Source: Wolbachia sp.
Lineage (GTDB): Bacteria; Pseudomonadota; Alphaproteobacteria; Rickettsiales; Anaplasmataceae
NCBI GenBank assembly: GCA_028803175.1
Contig: JARBCG010000132.1
Coordinates: 1-5,146 of the forward strand
DNA length: 5,146 nucleotides
Reading direction: 5' to 3'
Part shown: positions 1-5,146 of the stretch, one piece after another
How positions within the stretch are numbered: the stretch's first letter is position 1
Layout: every line of letters starts with the position of its first letter
Position numbers and translations under genes: made by a program
The notes under the pieces: model-generated
What the model was told of the DNA's origin: nothing
What the model saw: the letters and a program-made list of their open reading frames with translations, nothing else
The model's database searches: none

Positions 1-109
1 CTTTGCTGTTAGGTAATAATTTGTCTGCACATTTTTCATCTACTATTTTGCAAAAATCATCTACAAAGCAAAATAATTCTATGCTATCCTTTTCCTCTGA
101 GGTACCTCC
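1..109 (-). mobile_element. Partial transposase, amino-terminal end (IS982-like), cut by window edge
   Basis: Reading leftward on the minus strand, an open frame of 36 codons follows a TAA at 110-112 and runs off the window start. It contains IELFCFVDDFCKIVDEKCAD (codons 10-29). The pattern of a short hydrophobic stretch, then VDDFCK, then a Leu-Pro basic stretch resembles the amino terminus of IS982-family transposases, which are common in Wolbachia; an IS4/IS5-type transposase is the main alternative. The catalytic DDE residues would lie outside the window, so intactness cannot be judged. There is no in-frame ATG, GTG or TTG: two purine-rich stretches (AGGAGG and GAGGAAAAGG) precede the conserved part, but the nearest start-like codon is ATA. 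The start may be mutated, making this a dead copy. No terminal inverted repeat can be defined because the other end is missing. Confidence 0.55.
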
Positions 110-280
110 TTAGTTTTTTTTACAATATTGGAGTTTACCATATTCCCCTATTTTTTTTATTTTCTTCTAATCCATAATCGGCGTTTGTAGTAGATTTTTT
201 CTATCACTCATAACGTTTACACTTCTATCCTGGTGGGCTGGATATTCTACAGTTTAAATTACCTTAGTATTTTCATTACC

Positions 281-632
281 TTAAAAATAGATTATTTTTC
301 CTGAACATTTTTCTAACTTTTTACAGTTTGAACCTATTCCATACACACACTCCATTTCTAGATCTTCTCGTTTGAATTTACCACTATGCTTAATAGTTCT
401 TAATGCCAAATTTTTTATTTTTATTTATCTGTGAACCTATAGTCTTTATTTGGATTAGCAACTTGTTGTTTAAGTGGTTGTGGCTTTTAGTACTATATGT
501 ACAACATAAAGTGTTGCCATCAAAATTACACTTTGTGCCGTTTTGTAATTCAAAGTTCATCTTATTTCTTGGTGGGTCAGAGTAGTTAAAATCTTTAATA
601 TTATACAATAATAATAATACATTTTTTGTCAT
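281..632 (-). pseudogene. Small cysteine-containing hypothetical gene, apparently frameshifted
   Basis: I do not recognise this gene. It starts at the ATG at 632, preceded eight bases upstream by GGAG; an earlier TTG at 638 sits too close to that site. The first frame encodes 80 residues (MTKNVLLLLYNIKDF at the start, Cys at about 35, 43 and 44) and ends at a TAA at 390-392. The next frame is open from about 409 down to a TAA at 281-283 and reads LALRTIKHSGKFKREDLEME, then a segment with three more Cys and several Lys. Removing one A from the A6 run at about 411-416 joins the two frames into about 116 residues. A TATAAT box lies upstream at 667-672. The gene follows secF on the same strand. 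There is no clear signal peptide, although residues 5-10 are hydrophobic. The alternative is a genuine 80-residue protein with chance open frame beyond it. Confidence 0.45.
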
Positions 633-666
633 AATCAATTCTCCACAATATGTAATGATGTATAGT

Positions 667-672
667 ATTATA
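667..672 (-). promoter_or_regulatory. Putative -10 box upstream of the 632 ORF
   Basis: A perfect TATAAT on the minus strand lies about 35 bases before the ATG at 632, within the inverted repeat TAGTAT-tat-ATACTA (663-677). The best -35 candidate, TTAACA (693-698), is 20 bases upstream, longer than ideal, and overlaps the end of secF. In DNA this AT-rich such hexamers also arise by chance. Confidence 0.3.
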
Positions 673-694
673 TACTAAATTAATTATGATTATG

Positions 695-1585
695 TTAATT
701 TAGGTTTATTTTTTCTATACTTGTTAAGCCTCTATAAGTCAGCATAGGAGCAGAGATAAATATTGAAGAATAAGTGCCAACTAAAATACCAAAAAAAATA
801 ATCAAACTGAAGTCCCTCACAGTATCTTTGCAAATTAATATCAAAGGGATAGCGGCAAGAAGTGTTGTACATGAGGTTAATATAGTGCGGGATAATGTAG
901 CGTTAATACTTGCATCCACTATTTCACTCATCTTCTGACTTTTACCACTCTTGTGATACTCTCTAATTCGATCATATATAACCACTGAGTCATTGATTGA
1001 ATAACCAACAACGGTAAGTAGAGCAGCAGTGGATGAGATATTAAGCTCAATATCAATAAGGCTAATAAAACCAACAGTTAAAATTATGTCATGAATTAGT
1101 GCTGTTGTTCCACCAAGGCCGCATTGCCAATTAAACCTAAACCAAACGTAAAAAAATATCCCGATCAGAGCAATTAACATAGATAAGATTCCTTCAAATA
1201 TCTGTGTTGAACTTATTTGTGGGCCAACGTAATCTACTTTGCGATAGGCTATTGGATTATCTGATTTCTCTTCTAATATCTCTTTTATTTTTTTGATTGT
1301 GTTTTCATTTCCTTCGTTTTTGAAGCGCATTATTAAATTATTGTCTGCTTTTGAACTCTGTACTGTAAAACCATTTTCTTTAAGTGCATCTAGAATTACG
1401 GAATCTTTGTCTGACGATTTTATCTCTATCAAAATTCCACCTACAAAATCTATTCCGAGGTTTACCCCACGTAATACAATAATGAATACTGAAAGGATAG
1501 TGAGAATAATACTAATCAATACAGTTAACTTTTTGTATCCACTAAACTTTATATTAAGATTATCTGAAATGAGTCTGAACGTCAT
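695..1585 (-). CDS. secF: Protein translocase subunit SecF
   Basis: SecF is the smaller partner of SecD in the inner-membrane complex that uses the proton motive force to help the SecYEG/SecA channel complete protein export. The 296-residue product has the family layout. A first membrane helix (about 20-38) is followed by the hallmark GIDFVGG (44-50), then a periplasmic domain (about 51-128) with the conserved VGP (120-122). The membrane block of further helices (about 131-285) contains ALIHD (162-166), GYSINDSVVIYDRIRE (194-209) and NATLSRTILTSCTTL (228-242). The length is normal for a stand-alone SecF. I chose ATG 1585 because the protein then begins MTFRLISDNLNIKF, matching typical SecF starts; a TTG at 1603 would add six residues. 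Neither has a clear Shine-Dalgarno site. No secD lies beside it in this window, and the gene appears intact. Confidence 0.96.
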   Translation of the reverse strand: MTFRLISDNLNIKFSGYKKLTVLISIILTILSVFIIVLRGVNLGIDFVGGILIEIKSSDKDSVILDALKENGFTVQSSKADNNLIMRFKNEGNENTIKKIKEILEEKSDNPIAYRKVDYVGPQISSTQIFEGILSMLIALIGIFFYVWFRFNWQCGLGGTTALIHDIILTVGFISLIDIELNISSTAALLTVVGYSINDSVVIYDRIREYHKSGKSQKMSEIVDASINATLSRTILTSCTTLLAAIPLILICKDTVRDFSLIIFFGILVGTYSSIFISAPMLTYRGLTSIEKINLN

Positions 1586-1613
1586 GTAATTTACTAAAAA
1601 CAATAACTTGAAT

Positions 1614-1619
1614 TTTATA
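1614..1619 (-). promoter_or_regulatory. Possible -10 box for secF
   Basis: TATAAA on the minus strand would place transcription start around 1607, giving a leader of about 20 bases to ATG 1585. I see no convincing -35 element at 16-18 bases, so this is a weak call. Confidence 0.2.
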
Positions 1620-1649
1620 TACTTTTTTTTAAATTCGATAGTTTATTCT

Positions 1650-1814
1650 CTAAGAAGGCACTGCTTTAATTTCTTGGCTGTTCTTCTGTAGGCACTTAGA
1701 GGTTAGTATATCTTTAAGTGCAGTTTTATTAGCATTCCACATATTTGTGCCAGACTTTTCTTTTTCTTTACTGACCATTTCACAAAATTTTACAATACCA
1801 TAACCCACTACAGC
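1650..1814 (-). pseudogene. Orphan 3' tail of the hypothetical membrane-protein gene
   Basis: Directly after the TGA at 1815-1817, the same reading frame stays open for 54 codons to a TAG at 1650-1652. It begins AVVGYGIVKFCEMVSKEKEK, so the first residues extend the hydrophobic segment that ends the upstream product and then pass into a charged helix, as expected for a cytoplasmic flank of a membrane anchor. The rest is Lys- and Asn-rich and ends in KAVPS. There is no start codon or Shine-Dalgarno site suggesting independent translation; the in-frame ATGs lie inside the charged part. I infer that it was once continuous with the 1815-2204 ORF as a protein of about 184 residues. The family is not recognised. 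Confidence 0.6.
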
Positions 1815-2204
1815 TCAAAGTACAGTAGCTGTAACAAATACTATTACAGTGGCAAAAATCGACGTTAAAATATTAATACTCGCAGCATATGCTATAGATG
1901 CTTCAGTTGCTGCACCACCACCTGCACATAAGAGATTGTAAACACCCAAACTATTGTTTGCAATCTTAGTATCTACTGTTTGCTTTTCACTTTGTTTTTC
2001 ATTGTCTGTTTCTTTGCTAACTTCTATTTTTAATCCATCTTTCACCATTTTAAAAAATTCTTGTCTATATAGCTCATTAAAAGTTAGACCTGAGATTTCC
2101 AACTTTTCAAACTTCCTACTCTTGTAACGATGAAATCTATCATCATCTAACTTAAAATAATAAATGTTATTAAAATTTTCTTCTTTCTCAGTGCTATTGT
2201 CCAA
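1815..2204 (-). CDS. Hypothetical protein with C-terminal membrane segment, truncated by TGA
   Basis: This ORF encodes 129 residues of unknown function. Residues 1-60 are polar and charged and include FEKLEISGLTFNELYRQEFF (32-51). Residues 61-85 are a low-complexity Lys/Glu/Gln/Thr linker. Residues 90-129 are small and hydrophobic (LLCAGGGAATEASIAYAASI, then ILTSIFATVIVFVTATVL), consistent with one or two membrane helices. The frame ends at TGA in the middle of the hydrophobic block but continues open for 54 codons, so the product looks like a truncated membrane protein. The start is uncertain: TTG at 2204 is the only usable in-frame start after an upstream TAA. An ATG at 2217 lies in a different frame, and no Shine-Dalgarno site is visible. 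A host-facing or envelope protein is possible but not shown. Expression of a stable product is doubtful. Confidence 0.55.
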   Translation of the reverse strand: MDNSTEKEENFNNIYYFKLDDDRFHRYKSRKFEKLEISGLTFNELYRQEFFKMVKDGLKIEVSKETDNEKQSEKQTVDTKIANNSLGVYNLLCAGGGAATEASIAYAASINILTSIFATVIVFVTATVL

Positions 2205-2222
2205 TATTAATTATCATAATAT

Positions 2223-2228
2223 ATTATA
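2223..2228 (-). promoter_or_regulatory. Possible -10 box for the 2204 ORF
   Basis: A perfect TATAAT on the minus strand would start transcription near 2216, almost at the ATG 2217 and the TTG 2204, giving a nearly leaderless transcript. No -35 hexamer is found at normal spacing, so chance occurrence in AT-rich DNA is a real possibility. Confidence 0.25.
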
Positions 2229-2263
2229 CATTAAAGGGTAATCAATGGTACTTGAGATCTTTT

Positions 2264-2730
2264 CTAAAATAAATCAATATTTTCATTTAAAATTTCACCA
2301 ACTTTTTCTTTGTAGTCGTTCAGAAGTTCACTCAACTCAATAACTTTTTTTTTCTGTTAATCTTCTATCAAATAGACCTGCTTTTTTTGAGTGCTTTATA
2401 ATTTTTAAAGATATGCATTATATGGTTTAAACGTGTATTAACATTTGAATAACGTGTCTTCTAGCAAAAATCTTTTACGAATTGTGAATAATCATAGTCA
2501 ATTTTCACCCATAATTTTTCATCATTTCTTTCTATTATACCAAAATTGCTAACACGGATATTACATTCTTGTGGTAAAATCATTGCAGCAACAATCTCGC
2601 CCAAGCTCTGTGAATCTTTTGTGTAGTGAGGTGGGTGTTAACCAACCCACCTCACTACGTAAAAACCATTTGCAATAGACGATTTATTAAACTCACTTGT
2701 ATCTTTAACTGTAAACAGTACGTTAAAATT
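2264..2730 (-). pseudogene. Degraded hypothetical gene with two stops and two frameshifts
   Basis: This is about 155 codons of decayed coding sequence that no single long ORF reveals. One frame opens after a TAA at 2731-2733 and reads NFNVLFTVKDTSEFNKSSIA and on to NGFY. It then crosses a 36-bp palindrome containing a TAA (2638-2640) and continues as TKDSQSLGEIVAAMILPQEC and KLWVKIDYDYSQFVKDFC to a TAG at 2461-2463. The same frame runs on as RLNHIMHIFKNYKALKK to an A7 run (2382-2388), where removing one A gives AGLFDRRLTEKK. At an A9 run (2345-2353), removing one A gives VIELSELLNDYKEKVGEILN and a natural end at TAG 2264-2266. The rebuilt carboxy end is Lys/Glu-rich and helical. I cannot name the family. 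The amino terminus is missing or shifted upstream of 2730, and no start codon is identified. The gene cannot encode a full product as it stands. Confidence 0.6.
2623..2658. repeat. 36-bp perfect palindrome (14-bp arms, 8-base loop), in frame in the pseudogene
   Basis: The left arm GTAGTGAGGTGGGT (2623-2636) and right arm ACCCACCTCACTAC (2645-2658) are exact reverse complements around the loop GTTAACCA. The stem extends outward through two wobble pairs and four T-A pairs (2617-2664). It is notably GC-richer than its surroundings. On the minus strand the 36 bases are exactly 12 codons (VVRWVG, stop, HPPHY) in phase with coding sequence on both sides. Neither strand has a T run directly after the stem, so it is not a typical intrinsic terminator. 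It may be a mobile palindromic element; no second copy is in this window. Confidence 0.75.
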
Positions 2731-2900
2731 TTAATAATATATTTTTATAAGCATACTAATCATTTGCCAACTGGTCAACCGTTACTCAGGTTTTAATCTG
2801 GCAAGAATTAGTGCAATGTCCGATTTATAACTCCGAGTATGTTTAAAATAAACAACAAAAACTTTACACAACGCAAGTAGTAGGGTTAACTTATTGCAAC

Positions 2901-2906
2901 TATAAT
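2901..2906 (+). promoter_or_regulatory. Possible -10 box for uvrD
   Basis: TATAAT lies 13 bases before the uvrD ATG. If used, transcription would begin near 2913, inside or just after the AGGG ribosome-binding site, so either the transcript is nearly leaderless or another promoter upstream is used. No good -35 hexamer is found at 16-18 bases. Confidence 0.25.
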
Positions 2907-2919
2907 TTATAGGGCTGCA

Positions 2920-4836
2920 ATGAATGATTATCTCTCATCACTCAATCCAGAACAACAATCAGCTGTAACCAATGTAAATGGGCCAGTTTTAATACTGGCA
3001 GGTGCTGGGACAGGAAAAACTAGAACAATTACTTCAAGGATTGCACATATAATCAAAAATAACTACGCTTTTTCTGAGGAAATACTGGCAGTGACATTCA
3101 CAAACAAAGCAGCAAATGAAATGGCATACAGAGTGTTAGAGCTAACAGGTGCAAACATACCTTGGCTTGGCACTTTCCATGCAATTGCAGCAAAGATTTT
3201 GCGTCAACATGCAGAAATTGTTGGATTAAACTCCAATTTCACAATTGTTGGTGTGGATGATCAATTGCAAGTAATAAAGAATATTATTAATGAGATCAGC
3301 CATAATAATCTATCAGAAAAATACAGCACCATTATGAATATAATTCAGAAATGGAAAGAGAAATGTTGGATGCCATCTGAAGTAGAAGAAGTGCAATCAT
3401 TTAGTTCAGTATATGTGACTGCATTGAAAGTTTATCATCAATATCAAGAAAGGTTAAAATTTCTTAACTCTGTCGACTTTGGTGACTTACTGCTATATAA
3501 TATGCAGCTCTTTAATCAGAATACTGAGATTCTGTCTTACTATCAGAATAAGTTTAAATACATCATGGTGGATGAATACCAAGATACAAATGCAATACAA
3601 TACCTTTGGCTTAAATACTTAGCAAAAGAGCATTCAAATATCTGTTGTGTTGGTGATGATGACCAATCAATATACAGTTGGCGTGGTGCGGAAGTTGAAA
3701 ATATTTTAAAATTTTCCGATGATTTTAAAGGTGCAAAAACCGTCAAATTAGAGTGTAATTACAGATCAACATCCCACATACTTGCAACTGCTTCACATGT
3801 TATCAATCATAATAGAACTAGACTAGAGAAAAAGTTGTGGACAGAAAACACTGAAGGGGAAAAAGTCAGTATAATAAAATTATGGGACGGAAAAGCTGAA
3901 GCAAGGTTTATAAGTGAGCAGATATTGAAACTTAATCAGTATAGATTTAGTGATATTGCAGTGCTGGTTAGAGCTACTTTTCAGACTAGAGTTCTAGAGG
4001 AGTATTTTATAAAATATTCGATTCCTTATAAGATTATAAGTGGTGTGAAATTTTATGAACGTCAAGAAGTTAGAGATGTAATTGCATATTTAAGACTAAT
4101 CATAAACAATAATGACGATCTTGCTTTTGAAAGAATTGTAAACAGGCCAAAAAGAAGCGTGGGAGCCACAACTTTAAAGAAAATATATACAACCGCTCAG
4201 GATAACACGATTTCCTTTTTTGAAGCGGTAAAAATATTAATCAATAGTGATCAAATCACGGAAAAAATTAAGTTCTCACTCAATGATTTTTTAAATAAAA
4301 TTGAATCTTGGCGGAAAATAGTGAGTGAAAAAACACTTTCCGAGCTTGTTGAAAACATAGCAAAGCAGTCAGGATATATTGAAATGCTGGAGAGTGAATG
4401 GGTAACAGGTGTAGCACGAATAGAGAATGTGAAAGAGCTAATCTCATCTTTAAAAAATTTTGATAATGCTACAACTTTCTTAGAACACATAAGCTTAGTA
4501 ATGGAGGTAGATAATATAAACAACGATGACACTGTATATGTTATGACTCTTCATGCAGCTAAAGGATTAGAATTTCCATGCGTATTTTTACCAGGATGGG
4601 AAGAGGGATTATTTCCACATCAGAGATCTTTTGATGATAGAAGTGATAAAGCTTTAGAAGAAGAAAGAAGGCTTGCATATGTTGGAATGACCAGGGCAAA
4701 AGAAAAGTTAATCATTTCGTGTGCAGACAGAAGGGAAATTAATAATCAGTGGCAACCAATGCGCACTTCTCGGTTTATAAAAGAATTACCAAGAGATAAC
4801 GTTGAAGTTATTAGGGGCAATATTGCTTATTATTAA
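2920..4836 (+). CDS. uvrD: UvrD/PcrA-type superfamily 1 DNA helicase
   Basis: This is an ATP-dependent 3'-5' helicase that in related bacteria removes excised strands in nucleotide-excision and mismatch repair. All superfamily 1A motifs are present in order: LNPEQQSAV with the Q motif (8-16), Walker A GAGTGKT (28-34), Ia AVTFTNKAANEM (57-68), Ib GTFHA (84-88), Walker B VDEYQDT (217-223), III VGDDDQSIYSWRGA (244-257), IV ECNYRST (278-284), V TLHAAKGLEF (543-552) and VI LAYVGMTRAK with its arginine (585-594). At 638 residues it is shorter than E. coli UvrD or PcrA (about 720) because it stops soon after SRFIKELP (617-624). It therefore lacks the carboxy-terminal extension with the Tudor-like domain. 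The ATG has AGGG five bases upstream. The gene stands alone on the plus strand, faces a minus-strand ORF, and appears intact. Rep is the alternative, but the motif V-VI region (GWEEGLFPHQRS) favours UvrD/PcrA. Confidence 0.95.
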   Translation: MNDYLSSLNPEQQSAVTNVNGPVLILAGAGTGKTRTITSRIAHIIKNNYAFSEEILAVTFTNKAANEMAYRVLELTGANIPWLGTFHAIAAKILRQHAEIVGLNSNFTIVGVDDQLQVIKNIINEISHNNLSEKYSTIMNIIQKWKEKCWMPSEVEEVQSFSSVYVTALKVYHQYQERLKFLNSVDFGDLLLYNMQLFNQNTEILSYYQNKFKYIMVDEYQDTNAIQYLWLKYLAKEHSNICCVGDDDQSIYSWRGAEVENILKFSDDFKGAKTVKLECNYRSTSHILATASHVINHNRTRLEKKLWTENTEGEKVSIIKLWDGKAEARFISEQILKLNQYRFSDIAVLVRATFQTRVLEEYFIKYSIPYKIISGVKFYERQEVRDVIAYLRLIINNNDDLAFERIVNRPKRSVGATTLKKIYTTAQDNTISFFEAVKILINSDQITEKIKFSLNDFLNKIESWRKIVSEKTLSELVENIAKQSGYIEMLESEWVTGVARIENVKELISSLKNFDNATTFLEHISLVMEVDNINNDDTVYVMTLHAAKGLEFPCVFLPGWEEGLFPHQRSFDDRSDKALEEERRLAYVGMTRAKEKLIISCADRREINNQWQPMRTSRFIKELPRDNVEVIRGNIAYY

Positions 4837-4851
4837 ATAAACAATATTGCC
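4816..4851. terminator. Hairpin overlapping the uvrD stop codon, likely bidirectional terminator
   Basis: GGCAATATTG (4816-4825) pairs exactly with CAATATTGCC (4842-4851). Inside it, TTATT (4827-4831) pairs with AATAA (4836-4840) after one mismatch, leaving a four-base loop. The uvrD stop (4834-4836) lies at the top of the stem. A T-rich stretch (4857-4867) follows on the plus strand. It sits between convergent genes and could end transcription from both, although the minus-strand side lacks a good T run. Confidence 0.5.
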
Positions 4852-4857
4852 ATGAGT

Positions 4858-5094
4858 TTATATTTTTATGTAGAATCCTAATTTTAAGAGGCTACTGATA
4901 TAGCTTCTGCAAAACTCTCTATATTTGTCTCTTTCAATTTTACTAGATAAATTTTCTACCAATAAATCTGATCTAGCGCAGATTTGCTCTATTTTCTTAG
5001 TAGATAAAGATGAATCTACCCAACCTGCTATGTCAGATGCCTTATACAAGACTTTTCCAGTACCGTATGATATATATGATACAGCATATAGCAC
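4858..5094 (-). CDS. Hypothetical 78-residue protein, possibly 5'-truncated
   Basis: I do not recognise this protein. From GTG 5094 it encodes a hydrophobic, Tyr-rich start (LYAVSYISYGTGKVLYKASD), then a helical charged middle (LSTKKIEQICARSDLLVENL), and a Lys-ended tail LLKLGFYIKI. The frame is also open upstream of the GTG to a TAA at 5137-5139, adding SIVGVLRTYWILRQ, which is again hydrophobic and makes a membrane segment more plausible. That extension has no ATG, GTG or TTG, and no Shine-Dalgarno site precedes GTG 5094. The gene may therefore be the carboxy-terminal remnant of a longer membrane protein whose 5' end is broken or lies outside the window. It converges on uvrD with 21 bases between the two stop codons, and a hairpin fills that gap. 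It resembles real coding sequence in its balanced residue use, but certainty is moderate. Confidence 0.5.
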   Translation of the reverse strand: MLYAVSYISYGTGKVLYKASDIAGWVDSSLSTKKIEQICARSDLLVENLSSKIERDKYREFCRSYISSLLKLGFYIKI

Positions 5095-5146
5095 CTGACG
5101 TAAGATCCAATAAGTTCTGAGAACGCCAACTATAGATTAATCAACA

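Noticed and set aside
113..211. Two short minus-strand frames beginning MSDRKNLLQTPIMD
   Set aside because: The ATG at 211 gives 14 codons to a TAG and then about 19 more to a TAA. There is no close ribosome-binding site and no recognisable protein, so they are not supported as a gene.
403..585. Plus-strand 60-residue hydrophobic ORF
   Set aside because: It lies antisense to the Lys/Asn-rich small gene, whose antisense reads as Phe/Leu-rich by composition. It has no ribosome-binding site.
1293..1589. Plus-strand 98-residue ORF inside secF
   Set aside because: It is a shadow frame antisense to the conserved amino-terminal half of SecF, with no independent signals.
2617..2664. Strong hairpin considered as an intrinsic terminator for flanking genes
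   Set aside because: Neither strand has a T run directly after the stem, and it lies inside coding remnants in frame, so an inserted palindrome fits better.
2731..2919. Possible amino-terminal continuation of the degraded gene, or a small RNA, upstream of uvrD
   Set aside because: All minus-strand frames have frequent stops with no recognisable protein, and no tRNA-like or conserved fold was seen.
3543..3746. Minus-strand 67-residue ORF inside uvrD
   Set aside because: It is antisense to helicase motifs II and III, and coding constraint on uvrD explains its openness.
4251..4532. Minus-strand 93-residue ORF inside uvrD
   Set aside because: It is a shadow of uvrD with a Ser/Phe-rich composition typical of antisense frames. 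It has no start signals.
1..5146. CRISPR array, tRNA or rRNA genes, or a defence or toxin-antitoxin system
   Set aside because: I found no regularly spaced repeats, no cloverleaf or rRNA-like sequence, and no recognisable defence, toxin or phage genes on either strand.

Overview
The window is very AT-rich and looks like the chromosome of an obligate intracellular alphaproteobacterium of the Rickettsiales, most likely Wolbachia. The reasons are the base composition, the style of the SecF and UvrD proteins, a fragment of a Wolbachia-type insertion sequence, weak or absent Shine-Dalgarno sites, and decaying small genes between intact housekeeping genes. The genus is inferred from style and family recall, not from a database search.

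Layout: (1) 1-109, minus strand, is the amino-terminal end of a transposase running off the window edge, probably IS982-like. (2) 110-280 holds nothing I can support. (3) 281-632, minus, is a small cysteine-containing gene of unknown function, apparently broken by one frameshift in an A run, with a TATAAT box upstream. (4) 695-1585, minus, is an intact secF. (5) 1650-2204, minus, is an unrecognised gene for a membrane-anchored protein, cut by an in-frame TGA that leaves a 129-residue product and a 54-codon orphan tail. (6) 2264-2730, minus, is an unrecognised pseudogene with two in-frame stops and two A-run frameshifts. It carries a perfect 36-bp palindrome lying exactly in frame. (7) 2920-4836, plus, is an intact uvrD-type helicase gene, ending in a hairpin that overlaps its stop codon. 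(8) 4858-5094, minus, is a short convergent ORF of unknown function that may be the 3' part of a longer gene.

Only secF (protein export) and uvrD (DNA repair) have confident functions, and they are not functionally linked. The rest is an accessory, eroding landscape. I see no multi-gene defence, toxin or secretion system. The most interesting signal is the in-frame palindrome in the 2264-2730 remnant, which recalls the protein-coding palindromic elements described in Rickettsia. Next come the TGA-split membrane-protein gene and the repeated one-base A-run expansions.
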